Shown piece after piece: positions 35,403-47,685 of a DNA stretch of 64,000 bases. How positions within the stretch are numbered: the stretch's first letter is position 1; each line of letters begins with the position of its first letter. The DNA is from Lepas anatifera (Eukaryota > Arthropoda > Thecostraca > Lepadidae): positions 1-64,000 of the forward strand of contig JAOTON010000767.1 in the NCBI GenBank assembly GCA_034440635.1, written 5' to 3'. Under the pieces are notes generated by a model. It saw only the letters and a list, made by a program, of their open reading frames with translations. It was not told the DNA's origin and searched no databases. The position numbers and the translations under genes were made by a program.

Positions 35403-38387
35403 ATGAAGCTCGTGAGTTGACTGAGAGTGGTCCCGACTTTGGAGGCTTTTGTGTTCATAAGCAGCAGGGATAACGTTGCATGTTCTCTATATAAACCTTA
35501 GTTGAATTCGATTAAAACTTTAGCTGCCTTAAGAAACAGCATGTAGTTCTGATGTTTTGAAGTGCATGTTATGCCTTATTCACGTATTCTAGAAATGCTC
35601 ACGCTCCGGTGTGGATACAGAAACGGACGGGGACTCATCCGGGACAGCAGGATTTGGTCAAAGTGTCTTTACCACGCTGTGTAATCATCTACCACCGCAT
35701 ATATGCAGCTCGAGTAGTTGCTTGCCACACTCTGATATGTGATCCTACTTATCAAACTTGGACCGGAGAATGCGTGTGTCACTTTGTTAACCAAACACTG
35801 GATCAATATAATATCCTTCACGGTGGAGCATTGTGAAAGTATCTTGTAGCTGTAGGAGGTACCGGTGCTAATCTGCGCACGTTTTCCAGATTGTTCTGTG
35901 CGCCGTGGTGGCCGCGGCTCTGGCCGCTCCCCAGAACCAGCCCGAGGTCAAGATCCTCAGCCAGTCGTTTGACCAGGACGACCAGGGTAGCTACCAGTAC
36001 GCCTACGAACTCGACAACGGACAGACGGTAATTATAATGCATCCATAAGTCATTCTTCATTTGTCGAATCTTCTCATAACGTGGTGAAAACAATCAGTAG
36101 AAGTTGATTGCATTAAATCAAGGTGTCAGACTCATATCTTGTATTAAGTTGCTTAATACCACCTTAGACATGCTACTGCTACTATGTATGGTTAAAGCTT
36201 TCTACACAATTAGGAAGCTGGTCTATCTCTGCGTACTTTTATGCCAGATTTGAACAATTCTGCTCATCCGTGCCGTTGCAAGATGCCAAAATTTTCATGA
36301 TTGGGTATATTTAGGAAATCTCGTATGACTAAAAAAGTAAGACTAAACAATCGTAAGACTATGCAATTGATAATGCTTTTCAATATAATACCAAATCTAT
36401 TGCTGAACCCTGTTAAGTTCATAAGTTATATACGCAAACAAATGCAAACAGCGTGATATTTGGTGACCTTTTCATTGAACTGACCGCAAAATAGTTGGCA
36501 CCTTGGCGATTGGCCGTTCTAATAACTTCTGCATCGTGTTTATAAATCTATCTGGCACTTCTAGGAACTAATTACAACCCTATTTGATCTAACACCTTTA
36601 GGAAGAGAAAAGACGTCTTGCATGAGTTTAGCAGCAATAGGATAACTTACCAACCTGACTTGCCTTGTATCAAATGTCTGCCAAATGTTTTCAAACTGAC
36701 CACCTGATAAGTGCGCAATGGCATATCCTTTACTTAACCCTTGCCCCGGTGGCGGGTACGAGCATCCTTCGCCCTGGTGGGGGGCTAAAAGACCCCACGA
36801 TCTCAAAAACTAAGAGAGCTAAAAAAGCGCAAAACGGCAATCGAAAGCTCTTCGAAAATGATATCGAAAATACTTCGGTCATTTTTCTTGTCACGTCAAT
36901 ATCAAGGTCACCAGAGGTCAAAATAGGTCAAAATCGCTAATATGAGGTGTACTAAGAAAACCTCATATATCTCAGAAACTACGATAGCTAGAAACATTTT
37001 TTTAACACCATTCGAAAGCCCTTGAGATGCACTTTCATTACAATGGCATTCATTTTCGTGTCAGGTCAAAGCCTAGGGAGCTACAGGTCACTAGATATTG
37101 GTCATATTCTTGGGAATGTCCATAGCCACCCATGCATAAGGGCGTTTACTTTTTCGCTAATAGCTTCCAAACCAAACAAGATAGAGCCATAGTTTATGCA
37201 CCATTGCAATTCTCTCGTCAATACGAATCGAATGATATATGATATTGCTATGCCAGGTCAAATTTAAGAATTTGACCTGACCCAGGTCAACGGTCTGACC
37301 TAACTTGACCTGGTATAGTCATGATGTATATCATTTGACTTCCAGTGACTATACAAACACTTTGGTGACAAAATTCAAAATTTATAGAGAAAAACACCAA
37401 AAATGCTTATTTGACCTAAGGTGACCTTTTAAAGGTCGCAAGTCAAAAATTTTGGCATCAGCTCCAGAAATGGGCCAAGAGCAAGTCGCAACCAATGTTT
37501 GAAGTTGATTCCATCCATACTTACTGAGAAAAGCTCATTTCGTGATTTTCCCCATGAATTGACAATGGGGAGGTCATGCTCTGCTCATGACCTTAGGTCA
37601 CCAATATCAAAAATTCCGGAACAAATATTGTAGCTCCTGGTGGGCCCAATATGTGGTATGAGTTTCAACTTGATCGATTCACCCTTCTTTTAGTTATGCG
37701 GTCCTAAGTATTTTTTGAGGTGAGGTCACTTCACCTGGCCTGGTGACCTGACCTGATATGACCTTGAGCCTAAATTTTCAGGAAAGATGTAAAAATGATG
37801 AAGGAACAGCTAGACCAGTTTAGCAGCTGCGCGCCGCCATTTTTTGGTTACTTTGGAAAAACCCGAGGGGGTCTAAAAAGACCCCCACCCGCGAAGGTTA
37901 AATCGGTCCGAATATTTCGCAAAAACCGAAGAGAGGGACTGGGCGGGGGTAGGGGGTGTGCACTAAAACCCTAAAGCTCAGGGTGTGTTAGGTTCTAAAA
38001 TAATCATTTGTTTCCCTGCATTTTCTTCACGCTGATCCCGGGATTGCAAGCTAATAGCATGGGACCAGGGCGTCAACCTCGGCCTAAAATCCACGCACTT
38101 AATACCAGCTTTAAGTTCTAGACCTATAATTTACTTCTCTCCTCTTTCTTCAGGCGGACGAGGCTGGCACCTCCTACCCCGGACCCGAGCCCGAGACCGG
38201 CTCCATCGACGTCTCCGGCTCCTTCAGCTTCGTCGGTGACGACGGCGTCACCTACTCGGTCACCTACACCTCCAACGAGGCCGGTTTTGTGCCTGTGGCC
38301 GACCACCTGCCCCAGGCTCCCGCCCAGATTGCCGAGTACGCCCAGCTGAGGATCGACCACCCCGAGCTGTTCTGGGCCGAGCAGTAG
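35403..38387 (+). CDS. RR-type cuticle protein, gene 1
   Basis: Structural cuticle protein with a chitin-binding (chitin_bind_4, Rebers-Riddiford) domain, secreted into the exoskeleton. Three exons: 35403-35411, 35890-36027 and 38154-38387, all phase 0 with GT...AG introns of 478 and 2126 bp. The product is 126 aa. The ATG was chosen because MKL joins IVLCAVVAAALAA to form a typical signal peptide of about 16 residues, and the split just inside the signal peptide is a common arthropod cuticle-gene layout. The RR domain spans roughly residues 35-105: GSYQYAY in exon 2, then GSFSFVGDDGVTYSVTY and NEAGFVPVADHLP in exon 3, closest to the RR-1 pattern. The C-terminus ends ELFWAEQ. Intron 2 is enlarged by a family-C TTAA element. 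A possible polyadenylation signal is AATACA at 38512. The family call is strong; the individual orthologue is not known. Confidence 0.93.
36734..37901 (+). mobile_element. Family C TTAA element in intron 2 of cuticle gene 1
   Basis: Flanked by TTAA (36734-36737 and 37898-37901). The left end has CCCTTGCCCCGGTGG and the right end CCCACCCGCGAAGG. The right subterminal palindrome is GGGGGTCTAAAAAGACCCCC, echoed at the left as GGGGGGCTAAAAGACCCC. The interior is collinear with families A and B at low identity: CAGAGGTCAAAATAGGTCA, ATGACCTTAGGTCACC, and the right-end module GGAAAAACCCGAGGGGG. Gene 2 has the empty site CTTTACTTAAATCC at 45090-45103, so this insertion followed the gene duplication. 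Confidence 0.9.
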
Positions 38388-38911
38388 ATTCGCCGTCCTT
38401 ATTGCGTTACGATAATGTCCGTTGTTAATGTGAAACCATAATGTGATATTGCTGCTCCACTTATGTCTCGTCTCCAACAATCTCCATGATGTCATTTTCT
38501 TGTTCTGCCACAATACATTTCATCAGGTACATGTATATGGGTTTCCGAGGTTTTAGAGAAATCTGCGGACGCTTCTGACTGAGTGACAGCCAGTCCAGCA
38601 CCACACCTCCTGCCGACTTTTAAGGTGCCTTTTACACTTTGTTCGGAGACAAACAAACAAGCTTCCAGCTCTATAACCGTCTTATGTAGAGTGAGGAATA
38701 GCTTTCTGTGGGAAGTGGATGATTTAAACCGTCTACTAATGCATATTAACAACTCATTTATCTATTTTGTAGTTAAAAACTATCTGTATTTAATAGGCTG
38801 AAGTATAGTTAAGAAAATTTGTTTAAATCCCAATTTTTATGCTTTTTGTATCCTCAATCAGGTTACTCGTGGAGCACCGTCACAAAATTGGATCAGGTCG
38901 CACGCGAATTG

Positions 38912-39753
38912 GAACACGCGCATTGACAGGGGGTGGGTACCCGCCCCATCTGGTTTTTCGGAAATAGCATAACAACGGCGGCATGTAGCGCCACCGTACT
39001 TGTCATACCTTTTCTCCCATCATTTTTACAATTTTTGTAAAAATTTTAAGGTTACGTCATCTCAGGTCAGGTCACCAGCACAGGTCAAGTGACATGACCT
39101 CAAAAAACGTTTAAGATAGCATAAGTCGGAACAGGGTGAACTTATCCGATTGAAACTCACATCGCATAATGGGCCCACCGAGTTCTCTAAGATATGTTCC
39201 GGTATTTTTATATCGATGATCTAAGGTCAGGTACGAGCCATGGCCTCTCGAATGGAAATACATGGACAAAATAGTTTTAACTGAATAACTTAGTAATGGA
39301 TGATGATGGAGCGTTTGTTTTAACTGCATTGGATTTTCCTTGCTTTGCAGTTCTAATGACATGCATTTTATGCAATTTGATCTTGACCTGACCTCAGGTC
39401 AGGTCAAATTTTTTGTTTGACTTTGCAATGCAAATTATATAACATTCGATTCAGCTTGCTGCGAGGATTCATATCGTTCAAATCGTTTTGCACCATCTTT
39501 ACTTGTTCAGATGTAATGACCGAAACCCTTCATTTACATGCTATCCCTATTACGGCATGTTTTGACGTCTAGTGACCTTAAATTTGACCTGAAAAAAATG
39601 AACGAAATATTTTCGATAGAGAAGTGGATAGGCTGCCCAACGCCGTTTACCGTTTTTCGCGAACTAGCGTGGTTCTCGAGATCCTAGGGGGGGCGGGTAC
39701 CCGGCCCCCGTCAAAGCGAAGGTGGCTCAGACCCCCGTCAATGCGCGTGTTAA
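38912..39753 (-). mobile_element. Family B TTAA element B4, reverse orientation
   Basis: Left edge AACACGCGCATTGACAGGGG has lost its TTAA. The right edge ends CGTCAATGCGCGTGTTAA. The palindrome near the left end is decayed (GGGTGGGTACCCGCCCC). It shares its right-hand TTAA (39750-39753) with the adjoining family-A copy A9. Confidence 0.88.
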
Positions 39754-40776
39754 CTTGCTTCCAACCAGGAGTCCGACGCCACCTTTGGCCCACTGGCGAC
39801 CATAGATGCCCCCCTGTAACTTAGAAAATATAAGGGTTAGCGCAAATCTGCTAGGTGCATTAGAAAGCTCGCGTGAATTCAGTATTAAATTACTTCACAT
39901 TTTTAAACGCTAAGGTCAATAGTTTGACCTTCCCAGAGTCAAGTTAGGTCACGACAGGCCATTTTCACTCAAATATGCAATGCTTAAGCAAACTGGGCAT
40001 AACTTTTATGCCAATAGAGCTATTGAGATCTGGTAAAGTACAAAAGGCCAGACCTTTTTCCGCTATGAGGAATGTAATGACTTCTCGCCAGTGGTTTGAC
40101 CTCCAGAGGTCACCTCGTAACCTAATATGACCTGAGGTCACGAAAGATCAGAAAGTAACCTTGTCATTAATCAAATAAAAGCCAGTGACGCGACATACAC
40201 GATGGTGTTTGATTTAGCGCTTTAGCTTAATTAGGTCAAAAGTTATTGTCGAAATACTGTTTTTGACTCCTGGTGACCTTGGATGGCCTTGAAGACGTCA
40301 AAGGGAAAATATGGCCCCTTGGATCAGTGAAAGGGTGTCCAAGAACGCCTTTCTGAGAAAGCTGAACATTTGCAATAGTTTTTGTGACTTTTTAGATCAT
40401 AAAACATCTTTTCCCCATCCTTTGTCAATGGGAAAGGTCACCTCGTGACCTGACCTCAGGCCACGAAATCGAAAAATCCCGGATATACACCTTGTATACC
40501 CTGGAGGGGTCATGAATTGCAGGAAGTTTCAAATCGATCGACTGAGAAATGTAGTTCTTATCGAGCTTAAAAGTTGAAGCGAGGTTACTTTGGTTGACCT
40601 CGCTTGGTGACCTGACCTTGGGTGAACCGGGGTAAAAAAAATTGAAAGATGGTGGGAAAATAATGGGGTGAGAGGTAGAGCACTCCACTGTGGTGCTGAG
40701 CCTCATCGTTTTTCTGATATCCGGAGAAAACCTTAGGAGGTGGTCATCGTTGGCCCCGGTGGGGCGAGAGGGTTAA
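39750..40776 (+). mobile_element. Family A TTAA element A9, divergent
   Basis: Collinear with the other A copies but with many substitutions. The left terminus (TTAACTTGCTTCCAACCAGG) is heavily mutated and the right terminus GGTGGGGCGAGAGGGTTAA is recognisable. Both end palindromes are degraded (CCATAGATGCC; GGTCATCGTTGGCC). It is the oldest-looking A copy here. Confidence 0.88.
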
Positions 40777-40929
40777 AGGGAACGTGGCACCTTGGTGTAA
40801 TTTCGGACTGTGACGCTGATAGAAACAATCTATGGGGGATATATTTATTGTCTACAGTTAACTTAGCGTTCTTTCTGCTGTAACATTTTTTTACATACTT
40901 ATGGCCTCTCGGCGATCTGAAATGGGTCT

Positions 40930-42816
40930 TTAACAGGCGCCCAGCTGGGGTCCCTGGCATGACGCGGCCCGCTGGGAGCTGGGAAGGGGGCGTGGTTCGC
41001 TCGCCCCCTCCGTATCTCATTTCTCAGGAAAGCTAAAGAAAAATTACGGCCTGTGTTCGAAAGCTCTTGACAAGACGAAGAGAAATTATGTGAAGCATGT
41101 TTATGTCAGTTTAGTATTTAGGTCAGCATAGTTCAAAGAAGGTTCCATAGGCTTACAACAGGGCAGAGTACGTTTCCACCTCTAGATATTTACTCAGCAA
41201 AACTAGAGCAAATATCTATCCATCATTGGATTCCTCTTATCGTAACAAATCGAATGATGTATAATTTGACCTTGCTGGGTCAAATTGTGAAAATGGCCTG
41301 ATCTCGCGCTAGGTCATGGTCACAGGGTGAACTGGTATGGTCATGCTGCACATCAATTGACTCCCCATGACAATATAAGCACGATGCAAACAAAATAAGA
41401 ACTTGATCTTACTTCAGTGAAAAGTTATTGGCAAAAAATCACTTTATGTTCCTGTGACCTGACATGACCTTTGAGAGATTAGATAGCCAAAAACTCAACA
41501 TTGTCTTTAAGATCGTGGTAAGAATACACGGTGAGGAGTTTTAGCTTTATATCTCCCGTATTTACTGAAAACAAGCCCTTTCAATTTCTCACCATAGACT
41601 TATAATGGGTGACCAAAAAACGGACCCCACCTTAACACGCGCATTGACGGGGGTCTGAGCCACCTTCGGATTGACGAGGGGGCGGGTACCCGCCCCCCTA
41701 AGATCTCGAGAACCACGGTAGGTAGCAAAAAACAGTAAACGGCGTTGGGTAGCCCATCCGCTTCTCCATCGAAAATATTTGACCATTTTTTTGTCAGGTC
41801 ACATTTAAGGTCACCAGAGGTCAAAAACTTGCCGTCACATGCCGTCATAGGGATATCATGTAAATTAAGTTTTTGGGCCATTACATCTGAACAAGTAAAG
41901 ATAGAGCAAAACGACTTAAACCCTATGAATCCTCGCAGCAAGCCGAATCGAATGATATATGACTTGACTTTGCTTGGTCAAATCAAAGATTTGACCTGAC
42001 CTGAGGTCAGGTCAGGGTCAAATTATATAAAATGCATATCATTAGAACTGCAAAGCCAAGGCGAGTCTAATGAAGCTAAAATAAACGCTCTATCACCATC
42101 GGTTACTGAGTTATTCAGTAAAAACCATATTTCCCATGTATTAACAATGGAGAGGTCATGTATCGTACCTGACCTTAGGTCATCAATATCAAAAATACCG
42201 GAACATATTTTAGAGAACTCAGTGAGCCCATTATGTGATATAAGTTTCAATTGGATAAGTTCACCCTGCTCCGACTTATGCTATCTTAAACTTTATTTGA
42301 GGTCGGTTCACTTGACCTGTACTGGTGACCTGACCTGACATGACCTATCCTTAAAATTTTTCACAGAAGTTGCAAAAATGATAAGGGAAAAGGTATACCG
42401 AGTACGGCGGCGCTGCGCGCCGCCGTTTTTTTGCTGTTTCCGAAAAACCCGAGGGGGGCGGGTACCCGCCCCCCGTCAATGCGCGTGTTAAGTGAACAAT
42501 ATCGCAATTCCTAGATAGCCGATTTGTAGACCCTAATGACTTTATCATATTGTGAAAGTTTGAAGCTGATCGGTTGGCAGATGTTCCTTAAGCGCCGCTT
42601 CAAACTCGTGATTTTAGGTTTTGAGGCTGGGTCGCTTGACCTTAGATAGCTCCCTGACCTGGCATGACCCGACCTAAAAATTTGGTCAGATGCGTAAAAT
42701 TTATCAGGAATAAGCCACTGTAAGTTTCATTGCTCTGCGTTTGTTCGTTTTTGCGTTATCTGGGGAAAATCAGGAGGGGGGCGAATTTCGCCCCACCCCA
42801 GCGGGGCGCGTGTTAA
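40930..42816 (+). mobile_element. Family G TTAA element carrying nested B5
   Basis: Ends are TTAACAGGCGCCCAGCTGGG and, inverted from the right, TTAACACGCGCCCCGCTGGG. The right subterminal palindrome is GGGGCGAATTTCGCCCC; the left shows GGGGGCGTGGTTCGCTCGCCCCC. Without B5 it is about 1.03 kb. The paralogous region upstream of gene 1 shows the empty site GTATTTAATGGAAAG (34539-34553), proving a TTAA target with duplication. Interior half-sites are sparser than in A and B. Confidence 0.85.
41632..42491 (+). mobile_element. Family B TTAA element B5, nested in family G
   Basis: Full-length copy with TTAACACGCGCATTGACGGG and GTCAATGCGCGTGTTAA ends and intact GGGCGGGTACCCGCCC palindromes on both sides. 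It includes a small duplication near 41826-41845 (CTTGCCGTCACATGCCGTCA). Confidence 0.94.
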
Positions 42817-43539
42817 TGGAAGAATGTGCCATTTTCAGCCGAGTGCGCACCAGCCCTAATTCCTTGAAATATACCATGAGAAGACCCGAATTTGCATTTT
42901 GTCGGAAAAGACCGAGGAACCAGTCGCCAGAATCCACCAATACTGGCCCCACTCCGCCGTCTTGCGCACATCCAGCATTGCTGCTAGAGGGCATCTACAG
43001 GGTAAGCTTAAGCAATAGAGCAGTGGATGCGATGGTTGTAACGTGCAGATGAAATCTCGTTTTCCCATGTGTTATCTAGCGTATAGATGAGCGAATAATC
43101 ACTCAGTTATTGTTACGGCCACCGGCAGATTGAGTCCCTTGCAAAACCACGGAGAAATCGTCCATGAAGGGCTGATGATAATGAGGAGCTCATGCTGTTT
43201 TACCCAACAGCGCAGTTTTATTGTGTATGATGCGATAACATGACCGGGTAATAAATTCTTACCACGTGCACGGTGCGCTGAAACCAGATTGAGCTAGGAG
43301 TCGGAGAGAGGGGTGAGTTCCGTGCTGCTGTTTCTGGGTATCATATTCTGCAGGCTCGGATAAAGGGACGGGTCGTTTAAGCGCACTTTTTATCGGCCAT
43401 TTTACCCGATTTCCAGGCACAGCTTTACCGTCATGGGCTCTAAAGATTCAACAAAATAATTGGAAATATGTTACTTTGTATTAAACCACCAAGCCTGCCC
43501 GAGAAGCGGGCGATGTATAGATTATCCGGCAGGTCGTCG

Positions 43540-43661
43540 AAGACCTTCCGGAGAGGCTGGGAAGAAGTACCATGAAGGTCATCTCCGCCCGACATAAAAG
43601 CACGGTCCGTCCAGCGTCAGACACCAGTCTCCCGAGTGACTCGTCTCCACACACATCAGCC
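43540..43661 (+). promoter_or_regulatory. Core promoter and 5' UTR of cuticle gene 2
   Basis: TGAAGGTCA at 43573-43581, ATAAAAG at 43594-43600 and initiator-like TCA at 43617-43619 keep the same spacing as genes 1 and 3. The sequence from GACCTTCCGGAGA to the ATG is nearly identical to gene 1. Confidence 0.7.
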
Positions 43662-45590
43662 ATGAAGCTCGTGAGTTAACTGAGAGTGGTCCCGACTTTA
43701 GAGGCTTTTGTGTTCATAACCAGCAGGGATAATGTCGCATGTTCTCTATATAAACCTTAGTTGAATTCGATTAAAACTTTAGCTGCCTTAAAAAACAACA
43801 TATGGTTCTGATGTTTTGAAGTGCATGTTATGCCTTATTCACGTATTCTAGAAATGCTCTCACTCCGATGTGGATACAGAAACGGACGCGGACTCATCCG
43901 GGACAGCAGGATTTGTTCAAAGTGTCTTTACCACGCAGTGTAATCATCTACCACCGAATATATGCAGCATGCGTAATTGCTTGCCACATTCTGATATGTG
44001 ATCCTATTTATCAAACTTGGACCGGAGAACGCGTGTGTCACTTTGTTAACCAAACACTGGATCAATATCATATCCTTCACGGTGGAGCACTTTGAAAGTA
44101 TCTTGTAGCTGTAGGAGGTACAGGTGCTAATCTGTGCACGTTTTCCAGATTGTCCTGTGCGCCGTGGTGGCCGCGGCTCTGGCCGCTCCCCAGAACCAGC
44201 CCGAGGTCAAGATCCTCAGCCAGTCGTTTGACCAGGACGACCAGGGCAGCTACCAGTACGCCTACGACCACGACAACGGACAGAGGGTAATTACAATGCA
44301 TGCATAAGTCATTCTTCATTTGTTGTATCTTCTCATAACCTGGTAAAATCAATCAGTCGAAATTGATGGCATTAGATCAAAGCGTCAGACTCATACCTTT
44401 TATTAAGTCGCTTAAAACCACCTTTGACATGCCACTGCTACTATATCTGGTTAAAGCTGCCTACACAAAAAAAAGCCGATCTATCCTTCCTTACTTTTAT
44501 GACAGATTTAATTTTTATGCTTAGCTGTGACGTCACAAGCTGCTAAATCCTTCATATTTGGGTATATTTAGAAAATATCGTGGAACTAAAAAAGCATTTG
44601 AGTTAAAACAAAGCGGGGAGTATTTCCGTGTTTGTCTTCACGCAAGTTGCCGACTGATATGCTGCGTGACATTGAAAGCTGCAAAGGTTGGTTGGTCATT
44701 CCTGTTCTAATCATTGGTTCATGCTTTTCAGTATAATCCCAAATCTATTGCTGAACCTTGTTCAATTCTTAAGCTATAGACGCAAACAAATGCAAACAGC
44801 GTGATATTTGGTGACCTCTGGTGACCCGTTCATTTAGCTGACCGTAAAGTAGGTTGCACTGTAGCAATTTGCCGTTCTAAAAACTTCTGAATCGTGTTCA
44901 GGAATTGTATCTAGTGCCCCCAAAAACGAGTTAAAATCATATCTGATCTTACACCTTTAGCAAGAGAAAACACGCCCCACATACATTTAGTAACAATAGC
45001 ATAGTTTAACAACCTGACCTGATCTGGTATCAAATTTCAGCCAGAAGTTTTCAAACTGACCACCTGATAGGTACGCCATGTCATGCTCCTTTACTTAAAT
45101 CCTTCGGAATCATTTGCGAAAAACCGAAGAGGGGGGAATGGGGAAGTGGGGGAGGGGTGGGAACTGAATCCCCTTAGATCAGGGTGCGTTAGGTGCTAAA
45201 GCAATAATTTGCTTCGCTGCATTTTCTTCACGCTGACGATCCCGGGATTTAAAGTTAATACCATAAAACCAAAGCATCGATCTCTACTATAATCCACGCG
45301 TTTAATACCAGTTTTAACTTCTATAATCATAGTTTACTTCTCTGCTCTTTCTTCAGGCGGACGAGGCCGGCACCTCCATCCCCGGACCCGAGCCCGAGAC
45401 CGGCTCCATCGACGTCTCCGGCTCCTTCAGCTTCGTCGGTGACGACGGCGTCACCTACTCGGTCACCTACACCTCCAACGAGGCCGGCTTTGTGCCTGTG
45501 GCCGACCACCTGCCCCAGGCTCCCGCCCAGATTGCCGAGTACGCCCAGCTGAGGATCGACCACCCCGAGCTGTTCTGGGCCGAGCAGTAG
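43662..45590 (+). CDS. RR-type cuticle protein, gene 2
   Basis: Paralogue of gene 1 with the same exon plan: 43662-43670, 44149-44286 and 45357-45590, with introns of 478 and 1070 bp and a 126-aa product. The signal peptide MKLIVLCAVVAAALAA and the RR-1-like domain with GDDGVTYSVTYTSNEAGF are conserved. Protein differences from gene 1 are few: YAYDHDNGQR in place of YAYELDNGQT at the end of exon 2, and TSIPGP in place of TSYPGP at the start of exon 3. Exon 3 differs from gene 1 at only a couple of bases, including synonymous sites, although intron 2 and flanks have changed more. A possible polyadenylation signal AATACA lies at 45715. Expected role: secreted chitin-binding exoskeleton protein. 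Confidence 0.93.
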
Positions 45591-46160
45591 ATTCACCGTC
45601 CTTATTGCGTTACGATAATGTCCGTTGTTAATGTGAAACCATAATGTGACATTGCTGTGCCCCTTTTGTCTTGTCTCCTACAATCTCCATGATGTTCTTT
45701 TCTTGTTCTGTCACAATACATCTCATCTGGTAAATCCATAAGCGTTTCCGAGGTTTTAGAGAAATTCTGTAACGGTTTCTGGCTGAGCGACAGCCACTTC
45801 AGCACCACCTGACGACTGTTACTGTGCCTTTCTTGTTGTTACATTTCGTTTGGGGACAAACAAGTCTCCAGTTCTGGAGCCTGTACCCCTTCATGTTGAG
45901 CGTGAGGAATATATTTTCTGTGAGTGATGGATGATTTTAACCATTTACGAATAAATATTAACAAATCATTCCTATATTTTGGGGTCAGAAACTGTTTATA
46001 TTTAAAAGGCTGGAGAAAAGTTCAGATAAATCTATTTAAGAACCTCCGAGATAGCAAGAACTTCGAATTCGAATCTTCAATGCTCATTTTTAGGTTCTTT
46101 ATGACTCCTCAATATGATCACTTGTGGAAATCCGTCACAAAATTGGATTCAGGTTCAAGT

Positions 46161-47011
46161 TCAGCTCAATACGTTGACGATGATAATTACAAAATCTAAT
46201 AAGGGTGTCGGCGAAATTGCTCCTTTTAGCTCTGAATTCTGAACAAACCAAAGCGAAATATCTGCTTGGCAACGTCTCTTCTAAACAGTTCGAACTTCTT
46301 GGTGATGTTGAGATCCTCTTATCTCTGTGAATTTAATAATGCTTGCAAAATATCACTATTACAGATCAAGTGGTTTGAAAATAGCCTGACTCAAGGTCAG
46401 GTCAATGCCATCTGTTAGCAAGTGGTTGTAACGAGCGTCGATAGTGAAAAGAACAGAAGAACGACAGCAAACAAAAAACCTTGGAGTTAAAATTCCAGGA
46501 CAGGCATAATGCCACTAAGATAAAAACTTTGAGTTCATGCATTAATAATTTACAGCCTAATGAATGAAAAAAATTTGATTTTTTTTCAAATGACCTTTCA
46601 GTAGCTTAACTTTTTAACTTTCCTCATAAAGACACATTCAAAGTGATTCAATAGTGGACGATCTTATATTCTGCCTCCTTGTTTCAATTTCCCGAAAGGT
46701 TTTGCTAGTCTGAGCTAAATATGGGGTATTCGATGACTGTATGACCAATGCACTCTATGTGACCGATTTTGACATGATTTATCGATGTTGTTATCTGGGG
46801 CACTGAAACTCACCTGGTCAGCCCCCAGCTAGATCTGACCCATCATTACTGATTTCCAGTCTCGGGAATATGCGCAGGTCACCATTCATGTCACTATATG
46901 TTTGGATAAAACTATTATCAAATACATTAAAACATGAGTGAAAATATTATTCAAACGCTGATAGGTTTCGGAGTGCTGAGGCGAGCAGCATGATTATAAG
47001 TAGACAGGATG
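46161..47011. other. Downstream flank of cuticle gene 2, no supported gene
   Basis: 46190-46330 has weak similarity to sequence 3' of cuticle gene 3 (54960-55020; shared pattern GGCGAAATTGCT against GGGGAAGTTGCT) and may be part of the ancestral duplicated unit. Otherwise nothing is recognised. Confidence 0.4.
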
Positions 47012-47685
47012 TTAACACGCGCATTGACGGGGGTGTGAGCCACATTTGCTTTGACGGGGGTACCCGCCCCCTCCCCCTCTAAGATCTCGAGAACCACGCT
47101 AGATAGGGAAAAACGGCAAAGGGGCTGGTAGCTCACCTACTTATCTATCGATAATACTTGGACCATTTTTGGCAGGTCACATTTAACGTCACCAGAGGTT
47201 AAAACATGCCATCATAGGGATACCATGTAAATGAAGGTGTTCGGTCATTTTATCTGAACAAGTAAAGATAGAGAAAAACTATTTAACCCTATCGCTATCA
47301 TTCCTAAGTTATTCACTTAAAACCAATTTCCCAAGTATTTCCAGTGGAGAGGTCATGGCTCGTACCTGACCTTAGATCATCGATATCAGAAATACCTGCA
47401 CAAATTTATTGATCTCGGTGGGCCAATTATGTGATATGAGTTTCAATCGGATAAGTTGACCCTGTTCTGACTTAGGCTATCTTAAACTTGCTTTAGGTCA
47501 GGTCACTTGAGCTGTACTGGTGACCTGAACTGACATGACCTAAGCTTAAAATTTTGTCAAAAATTTTAAAAATGATCAAGGAAAAGGAATGCTAAGCACG
47601 GCGGTGCTAGGCGCCGCCTTTCTTACGCTAACTCCAAAAAACCCGAGGGAGGCGGGTACCCGCCCCTCGTCAATGCGTGTGTCAA
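47012..47685 (+). mobile_element. Family B element B6, internally deleted
   Basis: Starts TTAACACGCGCATTGACGGG and ends CGTCAATGCGTGTGTCAA, where TTAA has mutated to TCAA. The central part with the convergent TGACCT/AGGTCA block is missing, leaving 674 bp. It abuts family D at the TCAA. Confidence 0.87.

Larger units (their letters stand above)
34391..38909 (+). repeat. Segmental duplication unit 1 (cuticle gene 1)
   Basis: Collinear with 40781-46160. Homology begins at GGAACGTGGCACCTTGG in both units and ends after CGTCACAAAATTGGAT. The units contain one cuticle gene each and differ mainly by transposon insertions: family C in unit 1 intron 2, and families G and B5 upstream of gene 2. Confidence 0.85.
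40777..46160 (+). repeat. Segmental duplication unit 2 (cuticle gene 2)
   Basis: Collinear with 34391-38909, with an extra 1.88-kb block at 40934-42816 (family G containing B5). Intron 1 of the gene has exactly the same length as in unit 1 (478 bp). The left edge of homology lies within a few bases of the TTAA that closes A9, so a transposon junction may mark the duplication boundary. Confidence 0.82.

Noticed and set aside
38124..38513. Minus-strand 129-codon frame over cuticle exon 3, with counterparts at 45327 and 54145
   Set aside because: Antisense shadow of a GC-rich coding exon; the + strand carries the conserved RR domain with splice sites.
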